The notes: generated by a model not told the origin, from the sequence alone. Counted from the first letter of the stretch, positions 26,211 through 35,709 are shown. The stretch is DNA of 64,000 nt from Bacillota bacterium (GCA_017543265.1 JAFYGI010000006.1:62001-126000), one strand, 5' to 3'. A program made the numbers and translations.

Positions 26211-26247
26211 GCAAAATGCGGAAAGCTTCGTGCTTTCCGCATTTTTA
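26211..26247 (-). terminator. Terminator of the kinase-HTH pair
   Basis: 13-bp stem AAAATGCGGAAAG/CTTTCCGCATTTT (26213-26225 with 26233-26245), directly after the HTH gene stop and overlapping it. Confidence 0.85.
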
Positions 26248-26697
26248 AATATTATATATTTGTTCGCAGCCCTTTTGTTCAAGCATAACGCAGCATTCGT
26301 CAAGAGTGCGCTTATTGTCTATGCAGTATATTATAATAATATCGCGCTTGCTGCGGGGATGCAGCTCACTCAAGCCCGCTATACGCAGCAAACGCTGGGT
26401 TTTGTCCAAGTCAAGCTGCATACCGAAGGCAATTTGCAAAAGATGGTTTCTGGACGGATTTTTTTTTGTCCCCGCAAATAAATGATATCCGTAGGACTGC
26501 TGGATATTTGCGTTTTTAAATATTTCCGATTTTGAGTAGGGACACTCTTTAAGCAATGTATTTAAGTAGCTGTGCAGATCCATATCCAAAAGCTCGTCTT
26601 TGTTTTCTTCGATATATGCTTCGATATTTTTGTTGTTTTTTAATGTTTCCCATAACTCGGTTGTTGTTTTTTTCAATTTTCTCACCTGTTTGACCAA
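26245..26697 (-). CDS. Helix-turn-helix protein paired with a protein kinase
   Basis: 150 aa, cytoplasmic. The N terminus is basic and helical. The middle (about 55-105) reads like an XRE-type HTH: YSKSEIFKNANIQQSYGYHLFAG, then NPSRNHLLQIAFGMQLDLDKTQRLLRIAG. The C-terminal part has several cysteines (IIIYCID, ECCVMLEQKGCEQ). Its first 16 bp overlap the kinase gene, so the two are translated together. It may be the kinase's substrate or its transcriptional output; this is inferred from coupling only. Confidence 0.8.
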   Translation of the reverse strand: MVKQVRKLKKTTTELWETLKNNKNIEAYIEENKDELLDMDLHSYLNTLLKECPYSKSEIFKNANIQQSYGYHLFAGTKKNPSRNHLLQIAFGMQLDLDKTQRLLRIAGLSELHPRSKRDIIIIYCIDNKRTLDECCVMLEQKGCEQIYNI

Positions 26698-27650
26698 CGT
26701 ATTGCCTCAAGTATTATTATACACATAATAACCAAAAAATAGATAAGGGATAAAGTAATGTATTTTATTGGTTTTCTTGCATATTTCAATTCGGGGAAAT
26801 GCTTTTGCCAATCCCACTCGTTTGAAAAAAGCATAACGGGGAAAATATATATCCCGAATGCCTCAAGCAAAAACAGCGGCTTATTTATGCTATCACTTGA
26901 AAAAACGGGCGGTACAAATGTTAAAAAAATTATAACATAGTAGGATATTTTTGCTAAATTGCCGATTTTTGTCGAATGCCTTTTGTCGGCACTTAAAATA
27001 GCCTTACGCAGGCTGTCGGCGCTTTTGTACCGCAGCTCGGGCTGGAATTTCATACATTTTTGGGCGATGTATGAAAGCTCGCTTCCCTTTGCGGCACCGT
27101 CGCAATGCTCCAGCATAAATGCCATAAGTGCGCCGACGGCATAAATATCGGCCGTCTCCCCGCTTTGTAAAAAGCCGTATTGCTCGGGGGCGGCAAAGCC
27201 CGGTGTACCCATTATCACGGTATCGGCCTTGCTGTCCTTTTTGTAAAGCCTTGAAATATCAAAGTCAAGAAGCTTTATTTCCCCGTATTTTGTTATAATA
27301 ACATTGTTGTATGTAATATCGCGGTGTATAATACCAAGGCTGTGCAGTGCGGAAACGCCGCTGCATATCTCGGCGGCAAACAAGCGTATCTCTTCGGGAG
27401 AAAAGCTGCGTTTCTGCGCTGCATCGTAAATGGAAACACCGTCGGCGAATTCCTCTATTACTGCGTATTGTCCGTTTTTATCGGGCAAAATATCATATAT
27501 CCCGACAACATTTTTGTTTTGCAGGGTCTTAAGCCTCGTGTATATTTCAACATATTCTTTGGATATACTTTTTTTAATGAACAATTCGCCGTCCGTGTTT
27601 CTGATAAGTTTTATGTTGCCGCTTATTGTTTTTTCGTCAAAATATTCCAC
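26682..27650 (-). CDS. Eukaryotic-like Ser/Thr protein kinase with C-terminal membrane helices
   Basis: 322 aa. The kinase domain (about 10-225) has beta-3 Lys in ELFIKK, the catalytic loop HRDITYNN, and activation-segment motifs GTPGFAAPEQYG. The metal-binding DFG is DFD (KLLDFDIS), and the glycine-rich loop is degenerate. Three hydrophobic helices (about 232-250, 258-275, 297-318) anchor it; no PASTA or other sensor domain is seen. Start codon GTG at 27650 after CGGAGGCGG. The HRD Asp and DFx Asp are kept, so activity is likely. Confidence 0.9.
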   Translation of the reverse strand: MEYFDEKTISGNIKLIRNTDGELFIKKSISKEYVEIYTRLKTLQNKNVVGIYDILPDKNGQYAVIEEFADGVSIYDAAQKRSFSPEEIRLFAAEICSGVSALHSLGIIHRDITYNNVIITKYGEIKLLDFDISRLYKKDSKADTVIMGTPGFAAPEQYGFLQSGETADIYAVGALMAFMLEHCDGAAKGSELSYIAQKCMKFQPELRYKSADSLRKAILSADKRHSTKIGNLAKISYYVIIFLTFVPPVFSSDSINKPLFLLEAFGIYIFPVMLFSNEWDWQKHFPELKYARKPIKYITLSLIYFLVIMCIIILEAIRWSNR

Positions 27651-27679
27651 AAAACCGCCTCCGTATGTTTGTTTGTACT

Positions 27680-27708
27680 ATTTTAACATATAAAGACGAA
27701 AAACACAA
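27680..27708 (-). promoter_or_regulatory. Promoter of the kinase-HTH pair
   Basis: On the minus strand TTGTGT (27708-27703), 17 bp, TAAAAT (27685-27680), 30 bp before the kinase GTG. Confidence 0.65.
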
Positions 27709-27739
27709 ATTTATTTCGGGGAATATTCAACTCCGAGGG

Positions 27740-27919
27740 CTACCGTCCGAATATCAGTTTCAAAATAGCCCACGGTATCAATACTATGCCAAATACTCCG
27801 CCCAACAATATTCTTTGCAGAAATATGGCACTCCAAGAACCAAAGACGATCCGGTTTGCCCAGATGGTTTGTCCTACGGCCCAATATCCGAGAATTCCGT
27901 AAATAATCAATAAGATCAT
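27740..27919 (-). CDS. Small two-helix membrane protein (59 aa), unknown
   Basis: ATG 27919 follows a perfect AAAGGAGG by 7 nt. The peptide starts MILLIIYGILGYWAVGQTIW and has a second hydrophobic helix (GGVFGIVLIPWAILKLIFG), joined by a short polar loop: a compact hairpin membrane protein. It lies 52 bp after the zinc-ribbon gene, probably in its operon. An overlapping frame at 27711-27938 has no hydrophobic logic or SD and is rejected. No family recognised. Confidence 0.72.
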   Translation of the reverse strand: MILLIIYGILGYWAVGQTIWANRIVFGSWSAIFLQRILLGGVFGIVLIPWAILKLIFGR

Positions 27920-27971
27920 AAAGATACCTCCTTTGCATTTTTACTTGTATGTCTGCGCTTGGCGGCCGACC

Positions 27972-28709
27972 TTAGCCGGCAAGCTGTGTGGTCTGCACAC
28001 CTGCAATAACGATACAGGGTATTTCGCCGCCCGTGCTGCTTGTCAATGACGATGTGCCGATAGGAAGTCCTACGACCTCTATATTATCGCCCTCGGAGAC
28101 CTTGATAGAGTCCAGGCAGTACACACAGTAATAGTTATTGTTCTCGTCATAAAAGACTGCATAAGATGCAGGCATACCGGTACTCGACTCCGCTGCGGAA
28201 AGCTTTTCCACAAGCACGGCCTTTCCCGTTACATACATCAATTTGTTTCCGTATTGCTTGCCGGCACCCATTATATCGCTGTATTTTATGTCAAAATCAA
28301 CATAAGGCATAAAATCATCTCCGCCGAATTCCCATGGGAAAAAATCGGGATGTGCGTTCATAAAGGCTGCGGAATCGCTGTTCATTTGGCAGCCGACCGA
28401 ATTTTCAAATTCCATGGATAATAATCCGAATATTGCGGTAGGCAGAAGTTTTTGCTCTGTGCCATTCGTGTCGGGTGAATTCGGTATATTATTCTGCACC
28501 GCGCCGGTTCCTCCCTGCACAGTATCATTTGCGGGCGGCTTACGCGCTCCGTTAAAACCGTATGCAAGGATGCTCCAAATAAAAATTATACCAATGGCTA
28601 TAAGGCAGCCGTTCGGCCTGCGGTTTTTCCCGCCGCACTTGGGACATACCTTTGCGGATTTGGCTATCTCGGCACCGCAGTGCTTGCATGATTTTATTTT
28701 TCCTGCCAT
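27972..28709 (-). CDS. Zinc-ribbon membrane protein with OB-like extracytoplasmic domain
   Basis: 245 aa. The N-terminal zinc ribbon (CKHCG and CPKCGGK, about 8-30) is cytoplasmic, followed by one membrane helix (LIAIGIIFIWSILAYGF, about 36-54) and a Pro/Asn/Gly-rich linker. The C-terminal beta-rich domain (about 130-245) with VTGKAVLVEKL and GDNIEVVGLPIG is reminiscent of tRNA_anti-like OB folds seen in such proteins. Function unknown. ATG 28709 with AGGGG upstream; a minus-strand TATAAT (28734-28729) sits upstream but lacks a clear -35. Confidence 0.8.
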   Translation of the reverse strand: MAGKIKSCKHCGAEIAKSAKVCPKCGGKNRRPNGCLIAIGIIFIWSILAYGFNGARKPPANDTVQGGTGAVQNNIPNSPDTNGTEQKLLPTAIFGLLSMEFENSVGCQMNSDSAAFMNAHPDFFPWEFGGDDFMPYVDFDIKYSDIMGAGKQYGNKLMYVTGKAVLVEKLSAAESSTGMPASYAVFYDENNNYYCVYCLDSIKVSEGDNIEVVGLPIGTSSLTSSTGGEIPCIVIAGVQTTQLAG

Positions 28710-28844
28710 GATCACTACCCCTTTCCGTATTATATCTTTTTTGTGCTGTCAGGCACGAAATATGATTTATAGTAGAATTCTATCATAATTTTTGGCGGTG
28801 TTGTTATCCTGACAGTAGAATTTTTGCTTTTTTTGTCAGAAAAG

Positions 28845-28885
28845 AAAAAAACGGCTCCCGCATTTGAGAAGCCGTTTTTTGAAAT
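28845..28885 (-). terminator. Terminator downstream of coaBC
   Basis: 11-bp stem AAAAAACGGCT/AGCCGTTTTTT (28845-28855 with 28870-28880). T runs on both sides; on the minus strand it ends transcripts coming from coaBC. Confidence 0.85.
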
Positions 28886-28886
28886 A

Positions 28887-28982
28887 TTATCTTTGGTATG
28901 AGGTTGTATATCCATCCTTATCAAGATAGGGGTCATATCCTAAAGCATTGCTTGAAGTCGGAATATCTTCCATATAAAACAT
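28887..28982 (-). pseudogene. Possible gene remnant or micro-ORF (31 codons)
   Basis: Between coaBC and its terminator an open frame encodes 31 residues starting MFYMEDIPTSSNALGYDPY and ending TTSYQR. There is no SD, but the residue mix looks protein-like rather than random, as if it were the C-terminal end of a lost gene. No homologue recognised. Weak. Confidence 0.22.
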
Positions 28983-28999
28983 ACAGGGGTTGATTTTAT

Positions 29000-30184
29000 T
29001 TATGGCTTTATTATCGTATCAAGCAGCTTATGTGCCGCCTCGTCCTTGGACATAATGGGCAGCTCGACCTCCTTATCCTTTGTTATAAGGGTAAGGACGT
29101 TTGTGTCCGTACCGAAGCCCGCACCCGCTGTGCGCAGCGAATTTGCGGCTATCATATCGGCATTTTTCTTTGCCAGCTTTTTGCGGCTGTTTTCAAGCAC
29201 ATTTTCGGTCTCCATGGAAAAACCGCAGATAAACTGGTGTGTTTTATGCTCGCCGAGATATTTTAAAATATCCTTTGTCCTGTCGAGGGAAAGACTCATA
29301 TCGCCGTCGGCTTTTTTTATTTTTTCGTCCGCAACATTGGCGGGGGTGTAGTCCGCAACGGCGGCGGCCTTTATCACGATATCACACTTGTCAAAGCGCG
29401 ATGTTACCGCATCAAACATATCCGCGGCCGAGCGCACGTTTACAACATCCACAAACATAGGCGGCTCGACATCGGTCTTTGCTTTTATAAGCGTGACATC
29501 CGCGCCGCGCAGCATTGCCGCCCTTGCAATGGCAATACCCATCTTGCCCGTGGAGCGGTTTGTTATATATCTTACGGGGTCTATATCCTCGCAGGTCGCA
29601 CCTGCGGTCACGATGATGCGTTTGCCCGCAAGATCCTTTTCAAAGGCAAGCTCTTTAAGGATGTACTGCAGCAGTACCTCGGGCTCGGGCATCTTGCCTA
29701 TGCCCACATCCCCGCATGCCAGTCTGCCGCTGGCGGCCTCTATGATATGACAGCCGTAGCTTTCAAGCTTTTTCATATTGTCCTGCACTATCGGATTAAG
29801 GTACATATTTGTATTCATGGCGGGTGCAAAATATATGGGTGCCTTGGTTGCAAGCAGGGTAGTGGACAGCATATCGTCCGCTATGCCGTTTGCCGCTTTG
29901 CCCAGTATATTTGCGCTGGCGGGGGCTACCATAAACATATCCGCCTTTTGCGCAATGGATATATGCTCCACCTCAAAGGCATTTATTTTGTCAAAGGTCT
30001 CCACAATGCACTTGTTGCCCGTAAGACGCTCGAAGGTCAGGGGCGTTATTATCTCGCACGCATTTTTTGTCATAATGACGTGTACATCACAATCAAGCTT
30101 TTTTAAGGCGCTTGCAAGGCTTGCGGTCTTGTATGCCGCGATAGAGCCCGTTACGCCGAGTACAACGGTTTTTCCGGCTAACAT
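29000..30184 (-). CDS. coaBC: Bifunctional phosphopantothenoylcysteine decarboxylase / phosphopantothenate-cysteine ligase
   Basis: Two steps of coenzyme A synthesis in one 394-aa protein. The N-terminal flavin-dependent CoaC domain has GVTGSIAAYKTASL, PAMNTNMYLNP and the flap cysteine ASGRLACGDVGIGKMPEP. The C-terminal CoaB domain has VTAGAT.E.IDPVRYITNRSTGKMG and KAAAVADYTP, and the conserved Lys pair region KIKK. Normal length. SD GGGGAGG. Single gene with its own promoter. Confidence 0.97.
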   Translation of the reverse strand: MLAGKTVVLGVTGSIAAYKTASLASALKKLDCDVHVIMTKNACEIITPLTFERLTGNKCIVETFDKINAFEVEHISIAQKADMFMVAPASANILGKAANGIADDMLSTTLLATKAPIYFAPAMNTNMYLNPIVQDNMKKLESYGCHIIEAASGRLACGDVGIGKMPEPEVLLQYILKELAFEKDLAGKRIIVTAGATCEDIDPVRYITNRSTGKMGIAIARAAMLRGADVTLIKAKTDVEPPMFVDVVNVRSAADMFDAVTSRFDKCDIVIKAAAVADYTPANVADEKIKKADGDMSLSLDRTKDILKYLGEHKTHQFICGFSMETENVLENSRKKLAKKNADMIAANSLRTAGAGFGTDTNVLTLITKDKEVELPIMSKDEAAHKLLDTIIKP

Positions 30185-30214
30185 ATCATTACCTCCCCGA
30201 TATTAGTTGGGTAA

Positions 30215-30243
30215 ATTATAGCATACTTTGACGTGTTTTACAA
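30215..30243 (-). promoter_or_regulatory. Promoter of coaBC
   Basis: On the minus strand TTGTAA (30243-30238), 17 bp, TATAAT (30220-30215), 31 bp before the start. Confidence 0.65.
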
Positions 30244-30354
30244 GAAAATTCACAGATTTGTGCTTCCCCGATTTTATATTGTCTTTTGCTATGTGTTATG
30301 ATAAGATAAAAGGGGGTCTCAAAAAAAATCAGGGGGCCCAAAAGGGAGAAAACA

Positions 30355-31506
30355 ATGAATACAGCCGTAATTGCCGAGTACAATCCGTTCCACAACGGAC
30401 ACGCCCTGCATCTTGAAAAGACCCGTGCATTAACGGGCTGCGACAATATAATAGTAATAATGAGCGGCAATTTTGTCCAGCGCGGAGAGCCTGCCGTATT
30501 TGACAAGCACACGCGCACGGCACAGGCGCTGAAAAACGGTGCGGACATGGTGCTGGAGCTGCCCGTGGAGTATGCCTGCGGTGCGGCGGATGTTTTTGCG
30601 GGTGCGGCTGTCGGTATACTTGAAAAAAGCGGTATTGCCGATGTGCTCTGCTTTGGCAGCGAGTCGGGCAGTATCGCCGATATGGAGGCGGCAGCGGAGC
30701 TTTTTGCCCATGAAACGGAGGAGTTTAAGGCGCTTATTTCGGCCTTTTCCGCCGAGGGGCTCTCCTATCCCGCCGCGCGTGAGGCAGCCGCGGCAAAGAT
30801 ACTTAAGGCCGACCTGTCCTTTTTATCACAGCCCAACAATATACTGGGGCTTGAATATTTAACGGCGATAAAGCGCATAAACGCCAAAATATGCCCGTTT
30901 ACCGTAAAAAGAGTGCAAAACGGCTACAACGACAAGACCCTCAGCGGGGAGATATCCTCCGCGGCCGCGATAAGACAGGCGCTTTTAAGCGGCAGCATAC
31001 CAAAACAGGCCTTGCCGCCCAACACCATTTGCGATTATGACGGCTCCGCTTTGCCCGTGCTTGACGGGTACAGCGATATTTTTGCCTATATTTTAAGAAC
31101 AACGCCCGCAGAGCGGCTTGCGGAGATCGCCGATATGACGGAGGGGCTTGAAAACAGGTTTTTGAAATATGCACGGCTTAAAAATATATCCGATATTCTG
31201 GCGGCGGTCAAGACAAAGCGCTATACCTACACAAAGCTGCAAAGGGCGGTACTGCACTGCATTTTGGGCATAACAAAGGCCGCGCAGCAGGCTCCGCCTG
31301 CGTATATCCGTGTTTTGGGCGTAAGGAAAGAAAAACTGCCGCTTTTGAGTGAGCTTACGCAAAAAAGCAGTCTTCCCGTCATCACCCGCGTCAAGGATAA
31401 CGAAAGCCTGCTTTCGCGTGAAATAGCCGCAGCAGACCTGTATCACCTGCTTACGGACGGTGAAACGGGCAGCGAATACAGCCGCGGTATGATAGTCGGG
31501 CAATGA
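30355..31506 (+). CDS. tmcAL: tRNA(Met) cytidine acetate ligase TmcAL
   Basis: 383 aa. Nucleotidyltransferase-like enzyme (formerly YlbM/DUF795) that uses ATP and acetate to make N4-acetylcytidine at the wobble base of elongator tRNA-Met. It has the HxGH motif AEYNPFHNGHALHL, MSGNFVQRGEPA, and VLELPVEYACGAADVFA. SD AGGGAG before ATG 30355. The promoter is not obvious (TTGTCT at 30279-30284 with TAAGAT 17 bp on). Confidence 0.93.
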   Translation: MNTAVIAEYNPFHNGHALHLEKTRALTGCDNIIVIMSGNFVQRGEPAVFDKHTRTAQALKNGADMVLELPVEYACGAADVFAGAAVGILEKSGIADVLCFGSESGSIADMEAAAELFAHETEEFKALISAFSAEGLSYPAAREAAAAKILKADLSFLSQPNNILGLEYLTAIKRINAKICPFTVKRVQNGYNDKTLSGEISSAAAIRQALLSGSIPKQALPPNTICDYDGSALPVLDGYSDIFAYILRTTPAERLAEIADMTEGLENRFLKYARLKNISDILAAVKTKRYTYTKLQRAVLHCILGITKAAQQAPPAYIRVLGVRKEKLPLLSELTQKSSLPVITRVKDNESLLSREIAAADLYHLLTDGETGSEYSRGMIVGQ

Positions 31507-31517
31507 CACAAACGGCA

Positions 31518-31546
31518 TTGACAAAATTCGCTCTATAATGTATACT
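31518..31546 (+). promoter_or_regulatory. Strong promoter of the stalk-protein gene at 31593
   Basis: Full-consensus TTGACA (31518-31523), 17 bp, TATACT (31541-31546). Confidence 0.8.
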
Positions 31547-31592
31547 GAAAGAGTAAATATCCTTAATAAAACAAAATCAGGGGGAAAACAGT

Positions 31593-32450
31593 ATGAAAAT
31601 CAAAACACTTTTGGTAACAGCACTTGCAGCTGCTGCAATGAGCACAGCCTGCTATGCACAGGACATCAATGTAAGCCTTAACGGCAATATCGTTTCCTTC
31701 CCGAACCAGAAGCCTGTTGTTGTTGAGGGCAGAACCCTTATCCCGTTAAGAGGCGTATTTGACAACATGGGTTACGGTATTGGCTGGGACGGCGAGACAA
31801 AGACCGTTACACTTACAAAAAACAGCGACACCATCACTATTGTTATCGGTCAGGCAAGCTATTCTCTTAACGGCCAGGCACACGCAATAGACGTACCCGC
31901 ACAGATAATCAACGGCAGCACCATGCTTCCTTTACGCGCTATCGGTGATGCTGCGGGCGCAGAGGTATTCTGGGACGGCGAGACAAAGACAGCAACTATC
32001 ATCGAGAAGGGCATGGGCGAGGGTATACCCGACGAGGTATATGTAGAGCTTAACTCACAGGCAGAGGTCGATGCTGTTGAGGAGTATTCCGCAGCTATCC
32101 GCGAACTTAACGATTCCGCAAATGAGTTTATGAACTACTTCACGGGCGTTACCGAATCAGGTGACCTTGATCTTGCGACAATAAAGACAAAGGCACAGAA
32201 GGCTTATGACGATGCGGTTGCGGCAGAGACAAAGATCAACGCCGTTAACATCCCCGCTGCTTATGCGGACACAAAGTCATCCGTACTTGACCTTATCAAG
32301 AGCTACAAGGATGTAACAAAGCTTATCGCTGATTTTGCAGACGGCAAGGTTTCCGCACAGGATTATATTGCAAAGCTTAACACAGTAATGACCGAGTTTG
32401 CACAGAATGCGGCAAAGTATCAGCAGGTAATGGAGGCTCTCCAGAAATAA
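31593..32450 (+). CDS. Secreted stalk-domain (copper amine oxidase N-like) protein
   Basis: 285 aa. Signal peptide (1-22, ending ACYAQD). Two stalk half-repeats follow (about 24-145): GRTLIPLRGVFDNMGYGIGW with DGETKTVTL, and GSTMLPLRAIGDAAGAEVFW with DGETKTATI. The C-terminal half (about 150-285) is all helical and hydrophilic, probably a helical bundle, with no known domain. Strong promoter, SD AGGGGG and a codon choice biased to C-ending and G-ending codons suggest high expression. Related in layout to 17927-19111, but the C-terminal domains differ. Confidence 0.87.
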   Translation: MKIKTLLVTALAAAAMSTACYAQDINVSLNGNIVSFPNQKPVVVEGRTLIPLRGVFDNMGYGIGWDGETKTVTLTKNSDTITIVIGQASYSLNGQAHAIDVPAQIINGSTMLPLRAIGDAAGAEVFWDGETKTATIIEKGMGEGIPDEVYVELNSQAEVDAVEEYSAAIRELNDSANEFMNYFTGVTESGDLDLATIKTKAQKAYDDAVAAETKINAVNIPAAYADTKSSVLDLIKSYKDVTKLIADFADGKVSAQDYIAKLNTVMTEFAQNAAKYQQVMEALQK

Positions 32451-32653
32451 TATAACGGCTTTTTGACTGCCGTAATACAAAGTTTTAATATAACAGCGGA
32501 TGTGTCTTTTGCGGGGCGGTTTTCCTGCGGGGGATGTGTCTGCTGTTTTTTTGCGGAGACGTGCTTAAAACAAAAACTAAAGAAAATAAAAGAAAAATAA
32601 AGATAATTAAAGATAATAGGATATATACCCGTAAATAACGCCCATAAATGGTA
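32451..32653. other. Gene-free stretch before groESL
   Basis: Contains the terminator of the stalk gene and an A-rich run (about 32570-32625). No frame with an SD is seen. Confidence 0.5.
32491..32553 (+). terminator. Probable terminator of the stalk-protein gene
   Basis: Outer pairing AACAGCgGA with TCtGCTGTT encloses an inner GC-rich pairing and is followed by TTTTTTT. Confidence 0.6.
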
Positions 32654-32682
32654 TTGCAAAAATATGGATATTGGTTTACTAT
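32654..32682 (+). promoter_or_regulatory. groESL promoter
   Basis: TTGCAA (32654-32659), 17 bp, TACTAT (32677-32682), immediately upstream of the CIRCE operator. Confidence 0.65.
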
Positions 32683-32691
32683 ATCAATAAA

Positions 32692-32718
32692 TTAGCACTC
32701 AACACAAATGAGTGCTAA
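32692..32718 (+). promoter_or_regulatory. CIRCE operator (HrcA binding site)
   Basis: Perfect TTAGCACTC - 9 nt - GAGTGCTAA. CIRCE is the binding site of the heat-shock repressor HrcA; hrcA itself is not in this window. It lies between the groESL promoter and the groES SD, so HrcA would block transcription at normal temperature. Confidence 0.98.
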
Positions 32719-32752
32719 CAAAATTGATTTTATTATTAAGGAGGAAGCATAG

Positions 32753-33037
32753 ATGAGTTTAAGACCATTAAACGACAGAGTTATTTTAAAGCAGCTTGAA
32801 GCCGAAGAGACCACAAAGGGCGGCATTATCCTGACAACACAGTCCAAGGAAAAGCCGCAGGAGGCAGAGGTCATCGCAGTAGGCCCCGGCGCAGTTGTAG
32901 ACGGCAAGACAATACCCATGACCGTACAGGCAGGCCAGAAGGTAGTTTACAGCAAGTACGCAGGTACAGAGGTAAAGTATAACGGCGAAGAATTTATCGT
33001 TGTCAAGGAAAGCGATATCCTTGCAATAGTTGAGTGA
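32753..33037 (+). CDS. groES: Co-chaperonin GroES
   Basis: 94-aa heptameric lid of the chaperonin. Family start LRPLNDRVILKQLEAEETTKGGIIL with the mobile loop, GPGAVVDGK and the C-terminal EEFIVVKESDILAIVE. SD AAGGAGG. First gene of the heat-shock operon. Confidence 0.98.
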   Translation: MSLRPLNDRVILKQLEAEETTKGGIILTTQSKEKPQEAEVIAVGPGAVVDGKTIPMTVQAGQKVVYSKYAGTEVKYNGEEFIVVKESDILAIVE

Positions 33038-33040
33038 TAG

Positions 33041-34672
<1,632 letters not shown>

Positions 34673-34730
34673 GAGGCTGTGGCCTCCGGCAAAAAACAGG
34701 CTTTTCGCCGATTTACATTTAAAACTCATA

Positions 34731-34762
34731 AAAAAGGAACCGATCGCTTCGGTTCCTTTTAA
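34731..34762. terminator. Bidirectional terminator between groEL and the XRE gene
   Basis: 11-bp stem AAAGGAACCGA/TCGGTTCCTTT with T runs on both sides. Overlaps the last codon of the convergent XRE gene. Confidence 0.9.
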
Positions 34763-34983
34763 TTTTTGGGATATGGCCGTTTTACGTTGCTTGCACCCGT
34801 TATGTAATCAAGGGATACATCATAAAATTTTGCAAGTATAAGCAGGCTGTCAACGGGTATTCTGGTTTTTCCGCTTTCGTAATCCGAATATGTTCTTTGT
34901 CCTATATGCAAAAGGTCTGCTATTTTTTGCTGTGTGTAAGCATTATCTTCTCTTATCTCGCGTATTCTTTCGTTATATTTCAT
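34759..34983 (-). CDS. XRE-family helix-turn-helix regulator (74 aa)
   Basis: Nearly all HTH_3 domain: IREIREDNAYTQQKIADLL, then GQRTYSDYESGKTRIP (recognition helix), VDSLLILAKFYDVSLDYITG. ATG 34983 has GGAG 8-9 nt upstream; the frame extends to 35061 but crosses the promoter region. Divergent from the 35129 gene; the shared region has two inverted copies of a 15-bp operator, the likely target of this protein. A minus-strand TATACT (35034-35029) may be its -10. Confidence 0.9.
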   Translation of the reverse strand: MKYNERIREIREDNAYTQQKIADLLHIGQRTYSDYESGKTRIPVDSLLILAKFYDVSLDYITGASNVKRPYPKN

Positions 34984-35054
34984 AAATATATCTCCGTTTT
35001 TAACAAATCTCAAATATTTTCTCGGTTTTAGTATAAACGAAATATTATTAAATA

Positions 35055-35083
35055 TTGACAAATAGAGTTATATACTCTATAAT
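35055..35083 (+). promoter_or_regulatory. Full-consensus promoter of the 35129 gene
   Basis: TTGACA (35055-35060), exactly 17 bp, TATAAT (35078-35083): a perfect sigma-A promoter, as often found where a repressor sets the output. Confidence 0.92.
35064..35078 (+). promoter_or_regulatory. Operator copy 1, in the promoter spacer
   Basis: AGAGTTATATACTCT, a near-palindrome filling the gap between the -35 and -10 hexamers. Its exact reverse complement is at 35094-35108, centred 30 bp (about three helical turns) away. Confidence 0.8.
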
Positions 35084-35093
35084 AATTGCGTAT

Positions 35094-35108
35094 AGAGTAT
35101 ATAACTCT
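35094..35108 (+). promoter_or_regulatory. Operator copy 2, inverted, downstream of -10
   Basis: AGAGTATATAACTCT, the exact reverse complement of copy 1, around the expected transcription start and just before the SD. Confidence 0.8.
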
Positions 35109-35128
35109 AAATTATTAAGGAGTATGTC

Positions 35129-35566
35129 ATGGATGATACCGCTTGCATAAATACGGACGAAAATCACATAAAAGACGATGACGAGCTTATGGAGGAATGC
35201 CGTGTTATGTTCAAGCGCATGGCCGCCGATGCGATACGCGCAAATCTTCCGCTGCTTGATACCAAGGAGGGTCGCGCCCTGTTTGAGGAACAGATGTACA
35301 GCATTTTTTTGCAGCTGCTTGCCTATGTAAAGGTAAATAATAAGCTGGCACGCAAACAGCGCCAAAGACATGGAATAGAAAACGCAATGGCGGCGGGTGT
35401 ACATTTCGGACGGCATCAGCGGTATAATGCACATGATTACATCGAGGTATACAGGCGTGAAGCCCACGGCGAACTGACACAAAAACAAACTATAGAGATT
35501 ATAGGGTCAAGCCCCTATGTTTACCGCCGTATGAAAAAAGAACTTATCGAAGAGGGGATACTGTGA
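35129..35566 (+). CDS. Protein with C-terminal recombinase/resolvase-like HTH (145 aa)
   Basis: The N-terminal 85 residues are acidic then helical, with no catalytic motif I recognise. The C-terminal 60 residues (AAGVHFGRHQRYNAHDYIEVYRR, then LTQKQTIEIIGSSPYVYRRMKK) match the layout of the DNA-binding end of serine recombinases (G.KFGRP.., acidic stretch, helix-turn-helix with a YRR/K end). The catalytic serine domain is absent, so it is not a full recombinase; it may be a DNA-binding regulator or derived from one. SD AAGGAG. Controlled by a perfect promoter holding two operators. Confidence 0.72.
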   Translation: MDDTACINTDENHIKDDDELMEECRVMFKRMAADAIRANLPLLDTKEGRALFEEQMYSIFLQLLAYVKVNNKLARKQRQRHGIENAMAAGVHFGRHQRYNAHDYIEVYRREAHGELTQKQTIEIIGSSPYVYRRMKKELIEEGIL

Positions 35567-35709
35567 TGATTATTTCCCGCAGCGCAGGTGCATAGCGCAG
35601 CGGTCAAATAAAATAATGAAAAAGGGAGGATAAGGGTAAACGGTTTATCAATCACCGTAAATGATTGGTTGATTTGCAAATTATAATGAGAGGGCTTGCA
35701 GATAAGCTT

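Noticed and set aside
26245..27650. Kinase/HTH pair as a known anti-phage system
   Set aside because: No accompanying effector, nuclease or defence-island neighbours; a signalling unit is the simpler reading.
27711..27938. A 75-codon minus-strand frame overlapping the small membrane gene
   Set aside because: No SD and no hydrophobic pattern. The overlapping 59-codon frame has AAAGGAGG and two clean membrane helices.
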